Shown one piece after another: positions 33,005 through 42,109 of a stretch of 64,000 nucleotides of DNA (the first letter of the stretch is position 1; every line of letters starts with the position of its first letter). Position numbers and translations under genes: made by a program. A model generated the notes under the pieces. That model did not search any database and was not told the origin of the DNA. It worked only from the letters and a program-made list of their open reading frames with translations. The stretch comes from Rhizobium sp. Root708 (lineage in GTDB: Bacteria; Pseudomonadota; Alphaproteobacteria; Rhizobiales; Rhizobiaceae): positions 131,308 through 195,307 of the forward strand of contig NZ_LMHV01000005.1 in assembly GCF_001429725.1 (NCBI RefSeq), read 5' to 3'.

Positions 33005-34441
33005 TCAGCCCTGCCAGCGCGCTGAGAGACGTGCGCGTGGTTGAAAATCGAACTCACGATCGAAAGGGAAGGCGGGTCGCATACGGCGTTTGCTCTCGAG
33101 GTTCTCGATATCCTGGTTCACCACGCCCTCGGTCAGCGCCATCAGGTTCGGGTTCGCGATCGGAGCTAGCTCCGGCGAGAGGTAGCCAGACTTGACCGCA
33201 AGGAGCCTGACCGTTTCAGGTGCAAGGGAAAGGCGGGTGAAGTCCGCTATGTTGTGGTAGGGGCGCCGGCGGGCCGCCAGAACGACCGTGACGCCGCCGA
33301 TACGAACGACTGCCTGGCGTTCCGGCAACGCGCCCGGATTGTCGAGGAACAGCACTTCGGCCTCCACCAGTGCTGGAGTGCTCGATGGATCAAGGCTGCC
33401 GCCGATACGCAGCGCCAGCGTCTCTCCGAGACCAGCCGCAAAGCATGCTTCGACGGCAGGGCGGTCGGTGATGCCTGCCACCAGTGCATGTTCAAACTTG
33501 CGAGCGAGGAGGGCGTTCAAGACGTCCGCACGGTCTCCGACGCCGCCACCGGTCGGGTTGTCGGCAGAATCCGCGAGAATGAGCGGCGCGGTTTCACACG
33601 CCTCGGCGATATCAAGCATTGCATCGAGCGGCCCGGTCACCGGGCCGAACTGGCAGCCTTCGCGAGCATCCCAGTAAGAACGAGCGATTTCCTCGGCCAC
33701 CGCAGCTGCCGCAGCCTTGTCAGTGCCCGTCACGACGCCGCAGGCCGTCGCGCGCGGCTCGTCCGCCCAGACGTAACCGATCATGAGATTGGCATCCAGA
33801 ATGCCTGGATGCTCGTCGAAACGCGGCAGCATGTCGTAGAGCGCGCGTGTTGGCTCATCCTCGGTGGAGGTTCGCTCGCCGGGCAACAGAACCGGCACGG
33901 CGGCCCAGGCGACGCCGGGGCGTTGCCCGCTCTTCAAAGCGTCGACCAGCATCGACCAGGCACGCACCATCGTCTCACGGACATCGATATGCGGCGCGGT
34001 GCGATAGGCCGCGAAGATATCGAGCTGGTCGATGATCTGCTGGCTGACGTTGCCGTGGAGATCGTAGCTTGCCGCCACGATGCAGTCAGGCCCGACGACC
34101 GCGCGCGCCGCGGAGATCCAGTCGCCCTCGGCGTCGTCCATGCCATCGACGTTCATCGCGCCGTGCATGGCGAGATAAAGGCCGTTGATCGGCAGGGACG
34201 CCTCGAGGCGCTCAAGGAATTCCGCCTTGAACGTTTCGTAGGCGGCATGCGAGACGGGACCACCGGGCACGGCCCGGGCGTGCAGAAGCGGGAGATGCTC
34301 AACGCCATCGGCGTTGAGAAAGTTGAAATACTCGGCGTTGAGTAGATCGGTACCCCGGAGGACGCGAAAGTCCTCGGTCGTCATCAGCACCGGGGAATAG
34401 GTGCTGCACTCGGTGTGAATTCCGCCTACGGCAATTCGCAT
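33005..34441 (-). CDS. M81 (MlrC-like) family metallopeptidase, copy 1
   Basis: This family (DUF1485/MlrC) includes microcystinase C, a zinc enzyme that cleaves linearised microcystin, a peptide containing D-amino acids. The 478-residue protein starts RIAVGGIHTECSTYSP and carries LAMHGAMNVDGMDDAEGD. The metal-site Asp and His are in ASYDLHGN (about residues 123-130) and the third His in TAPHIDVRET (about 148-157). The later DSADNPTGGGVGD and the MlrC C-terminal domain are present. AGGAG precedes the ATG. It is the last gene of the leftward operon RidA-RpiR-SDR-GH20-M81. The cytoplasmic substrate is unknown; the cluster suggests an aminoacylated or peptide-linked amino sugar. Confidence 0.87.
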   Translation of the reverse strand: MRIAVGGIHTECSTYSPVLMTTEDFRVLRGTDLLNAEYFNFLNADGVEHLPLLHARAVPGGPVSHAAYETFKAEFLERLEASLPINGLYLAMHGAMNVDGMDDAEGDWISAARAVVGPDCIVAASYDLHGNVSQQIIDQLDIFAAYRTAPHIDVRETMVRAWSMLVDALKSGQRPGVAWAAVPVLLPGERTSTEDEPTRALYDMLPRFDEHPGILDANLMIGYVWADEPRATACGVVTGTDKAAAAAVAEEIARSYWDAREGCQFGPVTGPLDAMLDIAEACETAPLILADSADNPTGGGVGDRADVLNALLARKFEHALVAGITDRPAVEACFAAGLGETLALRIGGSLDPSSTPALVEAEVLFLDNPGALPERQAVVRIGGVTVVLAARRRPYHNIADFTRLSLAPETVRLLAVKSGYLSPELAPIANPNLMALTEGVVNQDIENLESKRRMRPAFPFDREFDFQPRARLSARWQG

Positions 34442-34451
34442 GGAAACTCTC

Positions 34452-36371
34452 CTAGAGTTTGGGGCTCAGGGGAACGATAGCGGCAAAGCGCTGCCAGTTC
34501 TTTTTAGCTTTCGGGGTCCAGGCCGCCTCGGCGATTGCCGGAAGGCGCGGGAAGACCAGACGGTTGAAATAGGCCCGCGATAGGTAGTGTTCGGACCAGA
34601 TGCATGCCTGCACGCCCTTCATCCTGTCCTTGAGGTCCTCAGGGAAGTCGCCCTCGGCCTCGTAGGCGTAGGTATGCGCCGGCGGAACTGTTCCGGCCCA
34701 GCTGGCGCCAGGTTCCTGGAACGCTTCCGCCTGGACCATGTCCAGATAGTAGGCCTGCCCGGGCGTCATCACCACCTCGTAGCCCTGACGCGCCAGCTCG
34801 ATCCCGACTTGCGGGTTCTCCCAGGCCATCAACAGTGTGCCCTCTGCAGCGACACCGCCGCCATGAGCGACTTCGTTCCAGCCGGCCAGCTTGCGGCCAC
34901 GAGCCGTCAGCATGTCCTTGATGCGCTTGAGGAAGAACGACTGCAGCGCGAAGGTGCCTGAAATTCCTTCCTGCTCCATCAGCTTCTTGGCGAGTGGAGA
35001 GGCAAGCCATGAGCCGTTCGCGACCTCGTCCCCGCCAATATGGAGATAGGAGGAGGGAAAGAGCTCGACCATTTCGTCGAGCACTTTTTCGAGGAACTCG
35101 TAGGTGAAGGGAACAGCGGGGTTGAGGGCGTTGTTCGGATAGCCCTGGACCGAGTGATAGCTGTCCGGCGCTTCCTGCCCGTCGCTCAATTCCGGAAGGG
35201 CGGTGAGGGTGGCGGAGCTGTGGCCCGGAATATCGATCTCCGGAATGACCTCGACGCTCAGGGATGTCGCATGCGAGACGATGTCGCGGGCGTCGTCCTG
35301 CGAATAGAAGCCGCCGACCGGTTGCGCGCCATTGCCAAGTTGCGGAAGCAGTGGCTCGTCGGGGCCGCGAAGGACGCCTGTGGTCGTCAGTTCGGGATAG
35401 GCCTTGATTTCAAGGCGCCATGCCTCGTCATCGGTCAAATGCCAGTGGAAGATATTCAGCTTGAACCAGGCAAGAATATCGATGAGCCGCTTGATGTCAG
35501 CGCTTGGATAGAATTGCCTCGAGACGTCCAAATGGCAGCCGCGCCAGCCATAGCGCGGCTGGTCGGCGATGGTGCCGGTTTCCGGAAAGCGGAACGTCTC
35601 CGGGGTGCCGCGTGCGCCTTGCAGGAGCTGCGCGAGCGAAGTCAGAGCATATTGCCGACCAGCGCTGCCGCCATGGCGGATCGTAATGGCGCTCGTCGTG
35701 AACTCCAGCCGGTAGGCTTCCTTTGCCAGCCCGTTGTCGGCGACGAAGCGCAGTGCTCGTCCCTGCGGGGAAGGCGCCAGGTTGAACGGCGCGTGGCTGC
35801 CGTCAAAAAGACGATGAAAAAGTGCCAGAACGGTCGCTACCGCGCGGATATCGTCAACGGATGAGCCGTCGGCGGGATAGAGAACGACCGGGAAGCCGTC
35901 GCCCGCCGTGGCGTCGATTTCCGCAGGCCAGGGCTGCAACGCAAATGGCAGGTCCAGTTCGCCTTTCGGCAGGAGCACGGGCGGCGGCTCGTTGACACTC
36001 CCTTCCAGCAGAAGATCGGACACGGCCACATCGACATGGCTGCCGTCGGCCAGAGTGACATAGGCCGATTTCGCGCCATCGGTACAATGGCGGGCAGGTC
36101 GGTGAAGGCCGCTGACGGTAAAGATCCAGCTGTCACCTGCATCCAGCGATAGTCCGGAAGGCGGTGCGAACTCATGGAAGTTCGCATTGCGACGGAGGAA
36201 TGTTGCGTTGTCGCAAGCCTTCGGATCGATGACACGCGTCAGCGAGGTGTAGACCAGCTTGAAGTTCGAAAGCTGCCGATCTGACAGGTTGAAAAGCGTG
36301 AAGGTGAACCGACCGTTCGGGCCGCCGTCAGGTTGCCACGTGCTTTCCAGGCGGTAGGGAGCCGTTCCCAT
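34452..36371 (-). CDS. Beta-N-acetylhexosaminidase (GH20)
   Basis: GH20 enzymes remove terminal GlcNAc or GalNAc by substrate-assisted catalysis. The 639-residue protein has an N-terminal beta domain (about residues 1-260) and a TIM barrel starting YGWRGCHLDVSRQFYP. It retains HWHLTDDEAWRLEIKAYPEL, EIDIPGHS, and the catalytic Asp-Glu pair in YLHIGGDEVANG (about 440-451). No signal peptide is visible, so it probably acts in the cytoplasm on imported oligosaccharides. It lies 10 bp before the M81 peptidase gene and has a good AGAGGA ribosome site. Its pairing with peptidases and an RpiR regulator suggests amino-sugar conjugates as substrate. Confidence 0.92.
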   Translation of the reverse strand: MGTAPYRLESTWQPDGGPNGRFTFTLFNLSDRQLSNFKLVYTSLTRVIDPKACDNATFLRRNANFHEFAPPSGLSLDAGDSWIFTVSGLHRPARHCTDGAKSAYVTLADGSHVDVAVSDLLLEGSVNEPPPVLLPKGELDLPFALQPWPAEIDATAGDGFPVVLYPADGSSVDDIRAVATVLALFHRLFDGSHAPFNLAPSPQGRALRFVADNGLAKEAYRLEFTTSAITIRHGGSAGRQYALTSLAQLLQGARGTPETFRFPETGTIADQPRYGWRGCHLDVSRQFYPSADIKRLIDILAWFKLNIFHWHLTDDEAWRLEIKAYPELTTTGVLRGPDEPLLPQLGNGAQPVGGFYSQDDARDIVSHATSLSVEVIPEIDIPGHSSATLTALPELSDGQEAPDSYHSVQGYPNNALNPAVPFTYEFLEKVLDEMVELFPSSYLHIGGDEVANGSWLASPLAKKLMEQEGISGTFALQSFFLKRIKDMLTARGRKLAGWNEVAHGGGVAAEGTLLMAWENPQVGIELARQGYEVVMTPGQAYYLDMVQAEAFQEPGASWAGTVPPAHTYAYEAEGDFPEDLKDRMKGVQACIWSEHYLSRAYFNRLVFPRLPAIAEAAWTPKAKKNWQRFAAIVPLSPKL

Positions 36372-36404
36372 ATCCGTTCCTCTCTTATTCTTTATTTTGG
36401 AGTA

Positions 36405-37181
36405 TCAGTAGTCTGCCGATTGGGAGAAGGTCCGGGCGAGTTCGGCCTGGCCTGCGGTGAGGCCGCAATCGACCGGCAGACAAACGCCGCTGATGGCCGC
36501 AGCCTGCGGACCGGCAAGGAAGCCAACGGCATTGGCAACGTCCTTGGGGTCGACGACGCGCTGCAGCGGATACCAGCGGCGTGCTTCTTCGAACACGTTG
36601 GGGTTGGCAGCCGCGCGGGCTTCCCAGGCCTGTGTTCTGACCGTGCCGGGAGCAACGGCGTTCGAGCGAATGCCGAACTTGCCGTATTCCACGGCTATCA
36701 GCTTTGTCAGGTGGAGCAGGCCTGCCTTGGCGGCGCTATAGGCGGGATGTCCGAAAACGCTCATCCCGTTAACCGAGGCGATATTGACCACGGAGCCCTT
36801 GGAAGCCTTCAGGAGGTCAGCAACCGCGTTGAAGCAAAGGAACGGCGCCTCGAGGTTCAATGCGTTGTCGGCACGCCAATCGTCCGCCGTCGTTGCCTGC
36901 AGGCTGACGGCGCGCGCCGCACCGGCGTTGTTGACCAATGTCTTGACCGTGCCGAGTGCTGCGGCCCGCTTCGCCATTGCCGTGGTCCCTTCGACGCTCG
37001 TTACGTCGCAGGCGACGGCTACGAAACGATCCGATGATCCGAGCGCGGCGGCCGCCTTTTCCGCGGCAGCAATGTCGATATCGACCAGGAGGATGATGTC
37101 ATGGTCGTCGGCAAGCCGGCTGGCAATAGCCCGTCCGATATCGCCCGCAGCGCCGGTGACGATCGCTACCGTTTTTGTCAT
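36405..37181 (-). CDS. SDR family oxidoreductase
   Basis: This 258-residue short-chain dehydrogenase has the full classical motif set: TGAAGDIGRAIA (about residues 9-20), NNAGAARA (about 88-95), SVVNIASVNG and the active-site YSAAKAGLL (about 149-157). The VDID segment after strand beta 2 indicates NAD preference. It lies 33 bp upstream of the GH20 gene in the RpiR-controlled operon and may oxidise a sugar or hydroxyacid product. The exact substrate cannot be named. Confidence 0.88.
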   Translation of the reverse strand: MTKTVAIVTGAAGDIGRAIASRLADDHDIILLVDIDIAAAEKAAAALGSSDRFVAVACDVTSVEGTTAMAKRAAALGTVKTLVNNAGAARAVSLQATTADDWRADNALNLEAPFLCFNAVADLLKASKGSVVNIASVNGMSVFGHPAYSAAKAGLLHLTKLIAVEYGKFGIRSNAVAPGTVRTQAWEARAAANPNVFEEARRWYPLQRVVDPKDVANAVGFLAGPQAAAISGVCLPVDCGLTAGQAELARTFSQSADY

Positions 37182-37213
37182 TTCTACATCATCCTTTCAT
37201 TGGCATGAGACGC

Positions 37214-38077
37214 TCAGTCACCGAGGAGCTGGCGATCGTCGCCATCGCGGTGAGCGACGAGTTGTTGTTTAATTCGACGAAGGGTCACGGCCGCTTGCGG
37301 CTGTATATTGTAGGCCACCAGGCTGGCGAGAATGTCGACGGCAGCGAGATAGGCAATCCGAGTGGACGTCGGGCGAAAGATGTTGTTGCCCTCGGCAAGG
37401 TCGATCGGGACGACGATGTCGGCCGATTTAGCCACCGGGCTATCGGCCTGGGTCAACGCAATTGTCGTGACTTTGCCTTCCCGTGCAAGCGTAAACGATC
37501 GCACGAGTTCGGCGTTGCGGCCGGAAAACGAAGAACCAATCATCACGTCGCCGGGCCTTGCAGCGGCGGCCAGCATGAGTTGCATGCCATGGTCGGAGCT
37601 GGCAGTTACCCGAAGGCCGAAACGAAACAGCCGGTTCTGCAGTTCGCTTGCGATCATCGAGGAATTTCCGCCGGATCCGAATGCGTAAATCATTTCGGCC
37701 TTGGCGAGACGTTCAGCCGCCGCCTCGACGGCTGCCAGATCAAGCGACCGATGCAGAAGGAAAAGCGCGTTTTGCGCCTTGGTGATGATGTCCTGGGCGA
37801 CATCGGCCGGATTGCTGCTTTTCGGTTCCGGGCGAAGGTAGCGCATGCCGACATAGGCCGTGCGGGCGAGTTGGACCTTGAAGTCCGAAAAGCTCTCGCA
37901 ACCGACCCTGCGACAGAAGCGGGTCACCGTCGGCGGAGAGACGTCTGCCTTCTCGGCGAGCTCGATGATCGATGCGTTGACCGCAAATTCGAAGTCATTG
38001 AGGAGAATATCCGCGATGCGGTTCTCGGATGGCGAAAGCCGGGCCTTTTCTTCCTGCAATGTCGAAAAAATATCCAT
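37214..38077 (-). CDS. MurR/RpiR family transcriptional regulator
   Basis: This 287-residue regulator combines an HTH_6 domain (about residues 8-80, with IELAEKADVSPPTVTRFCRR as the helix-turn-helix) and a SIS phosphosugar-binding domain (about 130-260, IYAFGSGGNSSMIASELQ and GDVMIGSSFSGRNAE). RpiR-type proteins sense sugar phosphates such as MurNAc-6-P or GlcN-6-P. The ATG at 38077 has GGAGGAG upstream; an in-frame start at 38143 overlaps RidA and is less likely. It is the second gene of the operon that starts with RidA. The motif at 38504-38518 and 47612-47626 is a candidate operator for it. Confidence 0.9.
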   Translation of the reverse strand: MDIFSTLQEEKARLSPSENRIADILLNDFEFAVNASIIELAEKADVSPPTVTRFCRRVGCESFSDFKVQLARTAYVGMRYLRPEPKSSNPADVAQDIITKAQNALFLLHRSLDLAAVEAAAERLAKAEMIYAFGSGGNSSMIASELQNRLFRFGLRVTASSDHGMQLMLAAAARPGDVMIGSSFSGRNAELVRSFTLAREGKVTTIALTQADSPVAKSADIVVPIDLAEGNNIFRPTSTRIAYLAAVDILASLVAYNIQPQAAVTLRRIKQQLVAHRDGDDRQLLGD

Positions 38078-38102
38078 GCCCGGCTCCTCCTGATCGTTCG
38101 CG

Positions 38103-38492
38103 CTACTTGTCCTTTGCCTTATAGGCAACGCAGTCGATCTCAACCTTGCAATCGACCATCATCGACGATTGGACGCAGGCGCGCGCAGGCGGGTGTTCTC
38201 CGAAATACTCCTGATAAATAGTGTTGAACGTCCAGAAATCGCGCGGGTCATCGAGCCAGACACCACAACGCACGACATGCTCGACGCCGTATCCGGCTTC
38301 TTCGAGAATGGAGAGGACATTCTGAATTGTCTTATGAGTTTGGGCGACGATGTTGCCGTCGATGATCTCGCCATTTTCCATGGCAACCTGACCGGAAACA
38401 TAAAGCCAGCCGTCGGCTTCGACAGCCCGCGCGAAGGGCAGCGGCTTGCCGCCCGCGCCCTTTTGAACCGTGCCATAGCGAGTGATGGACAT
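38103..38492 (-). CDS. RidA family (reactive intermediate deaminase) protein
   Basis: RidA proteins hydrolyse enamine/imine intermediates such as 2-aminoacrylate made by PLP-dependent Ser/Thr dehydratases. The 129-residue protein has the conserved LYVSGQVA, the Thr-rich QTHKTIQNVLSILEEAG and, at the C-terminus, HPPARACVQSSMMV with the key Arg that binds the substrate carboxylate. The ATG at 38492 has AAGGAT upstream. It starts the leftward operon and faces a PLP enzyme of the D-serine dehydratase/D-threonine aldolase fold in the divergent operon, a sensible partner. Confidence 0.9.
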   Translation of the reverse strand: MSITRYGTVQKGAGGKPLPFARAVEADGWLYVSGQVAMENGEIIDGNIVAQTHKTIQNVLSILEEAGYGVEHVVRCGVWLDDPRDFWTFNTIYQEYFGEHPPARACVQSSMMVDCKVEIDCVAYKAKDK

Positions 38493-38503
38493 AGACCGAT
38501 CCT

Positions 38504-38518
38504 TGCAAATTATTTTCG
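38504..38518. promoter_or_regulatory. Candidate RpiR operator, copy 1
   Basis: TGCAAATTATTTTCG matches the perfect palindrome-like TGAAATTAATTTTCA (47612-47626) at 11 of 15 positions. It sits in the divergent region between RidA and the SnoaL-like gene, 12 bp before the RidA start. A TTGACA at 38527-38532 on the plus strand may belong to the rightward promoter. Confidence 0.45.
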
Positions 38519-38602
38519 TGATGCGTTGACAAATGACCATACAAAGCGGAATTTGACCAGAGAAAAACAACATTCATGAAAAGAATTTCAATAGGGAACC
38601 TC

Positions 38603-39088
38603 ATGCGCGATCCTTTCAAGAATCCTTTCCCGGCTTCCGATGTTGCCCGTCATTCGATCTGGGAGATGCTTGTCCACCGCGATATCGACGCCTTCCTGGC
38701 GGCCGATTGGTCGATGGTGGAGCATGATTTCGTGGAAGAGGGGTTCATCGGTATCGATGGCGGCAAGAAGGTCAGCCCCGATGACTGGCGGCTGGCGTTT
38801 CCGACGCTCACGGCCTATCGCGACGAATGGCTGCGCCAGGCCAAGGAATTCGCCAAGGAGAGCTTTGCCGAAGACACCCGCACGGCGATCTTCACCACGA
38901 CCACGCTGGAAGACATCGAAATCTCTGGCGACATGGCGTTGGTGCGCAAGAAGTTTAATGGCGGCATCGCCAAGGCGGACGGCACGCGCGATGTCATGCA
39001 ATGGCAGACACTCTATTACTGCCGCTTGCACGATGGTCGCTGGAAGATCTCGGGCTTCACTGGCTATCTGCCGAACCCAATGGGCTAA
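38603..39088 (+). CDS. SnoaL-like / NTF2-fold protein
   Basis: This 161-residue protein looks like an NTF2-fold (SnoaL-like) polypeptide. An N-terminal helix with IWEMLVHRDIDAFLAADWSM (about residues 19-38) is followed by a curved sheet ending MQWQTLYYCRLHDGRWKISGFTGYLP, the usual pattern. Such proteins bind or isomerise small hydrophobic or hydroxylated molecules. I prefer the ATG at 38603 (AGGGA upstream) over one at 38576. It is the first gene of the rightward operon with M81 copy 2 and the PLP enzyme. The actual role is unknown. Confidence 0.72.
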   Translation: MRDPFKNPFPASDVARHSIWEMLVHRDIDAFLAADWSMVEHDFVEEGFIGIDGGKKVSPDDWRLAFPTLTAYRDEWLRQAKEFAKESFAEDTRTAIFTTTTLEDIEISGDMALVRKKFNGGIAKADGTRDVMQWQTLYYCRLHDGRWKISGFTGYLPNPMG

Positions 39089-39109
39089 TCTAACCTGAAG
39101 GCCAAAACC

Positions 39110-40585
39110 TTGCGGATATTCACGGCAGCGCTCGCCACCGAAACCAATACCTTCTCGCCCATCTGCATCGACCGACGCGCCTTCGAGGCATCGCTTTACG
39201 CGCCGCCCGGCCAGCACCCGGAAACGCCTACCTTGTGTTCGGCCCCCATAACGGTCGGCCGGCGCGTATGCGCTGAGAAGGGATGGGAACTTGTCGAGGG
39301 AACGGCTGCCTGGGCGGATCCCGCAGGCCTGCTCAACCGCGCAGCCTACGAAGGTCTGCGCGACGAGGTGCTGGGGCAGCTGAAGGCGGCGATGCCAGTC
39401 GATGCGGTTGTCCTCGGCCTTCACGGTGCCATGGTTGCCGCGGGCTATGAAGATACCGAAGGCGATATTCTTTCGCGCGTACGTGAAATCGTTGGCCCCG
39501 ACATACGCGTGTTTGCCGAACTGGATCCGCACAGCCATCTGACCGCCAAACGCCTGGCTGCCGCTGACGTGTTCGTCTACTTCAAGGAATTCCCTCATAC
39601 GGATTTCGTTGATCGGGCGGAGGACCTCTGGCGGATTGCTGTGGACACACTAGAGGGACGGATCAATCCGGTCATGTCGGTGTTCGACTGCCGGATGATC
39701 GACGTCTTCCCGACGTCGCGAGATCCGATGCGCTCCTTCGTCGACAAGCTCATGCAGATCGAACGCGAGGATGACGACATCTTGTCGATATCTGTCATTC
39801 ACGGCTTCATGGCCGGCGATGTTCCGGAAATGGGTACGAAGCTCCTCGTCGTGACGAACGACAATGCCGCCAAGGGGAGCGCGCTCGCCCGCGAACTGGG
39901 CATGGAGCTGTTTGCAAAGCGCGGCACCTTCATGATGCCGCAGATCGACGAGAAACAAGCCGTCAGCGAGGCGCTTGCCGCGACGTCCTGGCCGGTTGTC
40001 ATTGCCGACATGTGGGATAACCCGGGTGGAGGCACCGCCGGCGATGCGACCGTCCTGTTGGAAGAGCTACTGGCACGTGGCGCAACGGATACGGCGATCG
40101 GGACGATCTGGGATCCGATGGCGGTGCAGATCTGCATGGCTGCAGGCGAGGGCGCGGAGATTCCGCTTCGCTTCGGTGCCAAGTCGTCGCCGGGCACGGG
40201 CAATCCCATGGATGGCATCGTGAAGGTGGTCAAGATCGTTCCGAACGCTGAGATGCGGTTTGGCGAGAGCTTTGCGCCCTTCGGCGATGCCGCGCATATC
40301 GTGCTTGATGGCATCGACATCATCCTGAATTCGACGCGGGCGCAGAGTTTCGATCCGACGTTGTTTTCGGTGATGGGGATCGAGCCGACCTCCAAGAAGA
40401 TCCTAGTCATCAAGTCGACCAATCACTTCTTTGCATCTTTCTCCAAGATTGCAGCCGAGATCATTTACTGCGCGGCGGGAACGCCCTATCCGAATAACCC
40501 GGCGAAGACGCCGTACCGTCGCGCTCGCAAGGATATTTGGCCGATGACAGCCGACCCGCACGGGTTGGAGCAGGGAGCAGTTTGA
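39110..40585 (+). CDS. M81 (MlrC-like) family metallopeptidase, copy 2
   Basis: This is a second M81 enzyme of 491 residues, divergent in sequence from copy 1. The N-terminus RIFTAALATETNTFSPI, then LGLHGAMVAAGYEDTEGD, the metal-site Asp-x-His in AELDPHSHLT (about residues 139-148) and the His in FPHTDFVDR, and later ADMWDNPGGGTAGD are all conserved. The start is TTG at 39110 with GAAGG upstream. Its stop overlaps the next start (TGATG). Two different M81 genes in one cluster suggest two hydrolytic steps or a branched substrate. Confidence 0.87.
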   Translation: MRIFTAALATETNTFSPICIDRRAFEASLYAPPGQHPETPTLCSAPITVGRRVCAEKGWELVEGTAAWADPAGLLNRAAYEGLRDEVLGQLKAAMPVDAVVLGLHGAMVAAGYEDTEGDILSRVREIVGPDIRVFAELDPHSHLTAKRLAAADVFVYFKEFPHTDFVDRAEDLWRIAVDTLEGRINPVMSVFDCRMIDVFPTSRDPMRSFVDKLMQIEREDDDILSISVIHGFMAGDVPEMGTKLLVVTNDNAAKGSALARELGMELFAKRGTFMMPQIDEKQAVSEALAATSWPVVIADMWDNPGGGTAGDATVLLEELLARGATDTAIGTIWDPMAVQICMAAGEGAEIPLRFGAKSSPGTGNPMDGIVKVVKIVPNAEMRFGESFAPFGDAAHIVLDGIDIILNSTRAQSFDPTLFSVMGIEPTSKKILVIKSTNHFFASFSKIAAEIIYCAAGTPYPNNPAKTPYRRARKDIWPMTADPHGLEQGAV

Positions 40586-41685
40586 TGAGTGACAATCCGT
40601 TCGCCGTTGTTGCAAAGGCCGGTGACAAGCTGAGCGAGTTGTCGACCCCCCGGCCGATCATCGACGAAGATCGTTTGGCAGCGAACATCGCGCGGGTGCA
40701 GTCTTACCTGGACAGCCATGGCATCGCGTTTCGTCCTCATATCAAGACCCATAAAATTCCCGCCCTTGCCGCCGAGCAGATCGCCGCTGGTGCCAAGGGT
40801 ATCAACTGCCAGAAGATCAGCGAGGCGGAAGTTTTCGCCGCCGCCGGATTTGATGACATCCTGATTACGTTCAACATTCTCGGGCCGCAGAAACTCGAGC
40901 GCTTGGCGGCACTGAACGAGCGCATCGGTGGCCTGAAGGTGGTGGCCGACAGCGCGGTGACCGTTGACGGCCTTTCGGATTGGTTTAGCGCGCGCAAGCC
41001 GCTTGTCGTTCTGGTCGAATGCGACACCGGCGGCGGACGCTGTGGCGTCCAGACGCCGCAGGAAGCCGCCGCGCTTGCCGGACGCATCGATGCAGCGCCA
41101 GGCTTGTCTTTTGGTGGGCTTTTGAACTACCCGAAGGCGGGTGCCGCCCAAGAAGTGCAGTCCTTCCTGAGTTCGGCTTTGAAACTGCTTGAGGACGAAG
41201 GGATTGCCTGCCCGATCGTCAGCAATGGCGGAACTCCTAGCCTTTTTGATGCACACCTTGTGCCGGCGGCAACCGAGCATCGTGCCGGAACCTATATCTA
41301 CAATGATCGCTCCATGGTCCGGGCTGGCCACTGCAGTTTCGACGAGTGCGCCATGCACGTTCTGGCAACCGTCGTGTCACGGCCGACGCCGGATCGCGCC
41401 GTGATCGACGCGGGCTCAAAAGCGCTGACGTCGGACCTGCTCGGGTTTTCCGATTTCGGCAGCGTCGTCGGATATCCTGATGCGGTGATTACCGGGCTTT
41501 CGGAAGAGCACGGCGTTATCGATCTCTCGAAATGCTCCGGCGAACGGCCTGCTATCGGTGAGAAGATAAGGATCGTTCCGAACCACACCTGCGTCGTCTC
41601 CAATCTCTTCGATACAATGGTGTTTCATCGCGACGGCGTCGTCACGCGTGTCGAGGGTGTCGCGGCTCGCGGCCTCGTCTGGTAA
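40585..41685 (+). CDS. D-serine dehydratase / D-threonine aldolase family PLP enzyme
   Basis: This 366-residue fold-type III PLP enzyme has the alanine-racemase-like barrel with the PLP lysine in RPHIKTHK (about residues 50-57) and a C-terminal DSD domain. The metal site reads NHTC (His334, Cys336): a His-x-Cys pair, as known for zinc D-serine dehydratases, whereas bacterial D-threonine aldolases use His-x-Asp. I therefore lean toward a D-serine dehydratase-like activity. RidA in the divergent operon would remove the aminoacrylate such an enzyme makes. It is coupled to M81 copy 2 by a one-base overlap. Confidence 0.82.
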   Translation: MSDNPFAVVAKAGDKLSELSTPRPIIDEDRLAANIARVQSYLDSHGIAFRPHIKTHKIPALAAEQIAAGAKGINCQKISEAEVFAAAGFDDILITFNILGPQKLERLAALNERIGGLKVVADSAVTVDGLSDWFSARKPLVVLVECDTGGGRCGVQTPQEAAALAGRIDAAPGLSFGGLLNYPKAGAAQEVQSFLSSALKLLEDEGIACPIVSNGGTPSLFDAHLVPAATEHRAGTYIYNDRSMVRAGHCSFDECAMHVLATVVSRPTPDRAVIDAGSKALTSDLLGFSDFGSVVGYPDAVITGLSEEHGVIDLSKCSGERPAIGEKIRIVPNHTCVVSNLFDTMVFHRDGVVTRVEGVAARGLVW

Positions 41686-41803
41686 CTCCGCCTTTAGCAA
41701 GATTTATCGCGCGCTGCGGGCATCACTTCGCGCGTCTTGACGTTTGACGTGCGAAGCGCATTTCTTCCGGAGGCCCATGTTGCAGGTGCCGGGAGGTCTT
41801 TCG

Positions 41804-42106
41804 ATGAGATTGTCTGTCGCTTTTGCTTTAGCGGCGAGCTTTGTCTGCATTTCAGCGGCAGAGGCGCCATCGGAATGGCAAACCTATAGCGGGGTGCGCG
41901 TCGATTCAGACCCGCAAACGCAAGCCCGCTTTGATCGCGCCTATCGCCACTGCGAGCCCCAGGCAGCATGGCAAGGATCGTCTCAGCAAAACAGCCTGCT
42001 TTATGTCACGGCTCTCAGGAGCTGCCTGTATCGCCAGGGCATCGTTGACCGCGGATCATATTCGTACCCGGTCAACGATCCCTTCGATCACTTCATTGAT
42101 CGCTAA
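41804..42106 (+). CDS. Small secreted hypothetical protein
   Basis: This 100-residue protein has a Sec signal peptide (MRLSVAFALAASFVCISAAEA, about residues 1-21). The mature part has two cysteines (HCEPQAA and LRSCLYRQG) that could pair, and ends in NDPFDHFIDR. GGGAGG precedes the ATG at 41804; earlier in-frame ATGs at 41777 and 41744 would bury the signal. It is convergent with the ABC ATPase gene four bases away. No family is recognised. Confidence 0.6.
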   Translation: MRLSVAFALAASFVCISAAEAPSEWQTYSGVRVDSDPQTQARFDRAYRHCEPQAAWQGSSQQNSLLYVTALRSCLYRQGIVDRGSYSYPVNDPFDHFIDR

Positions 42107-42109
42107 GGA

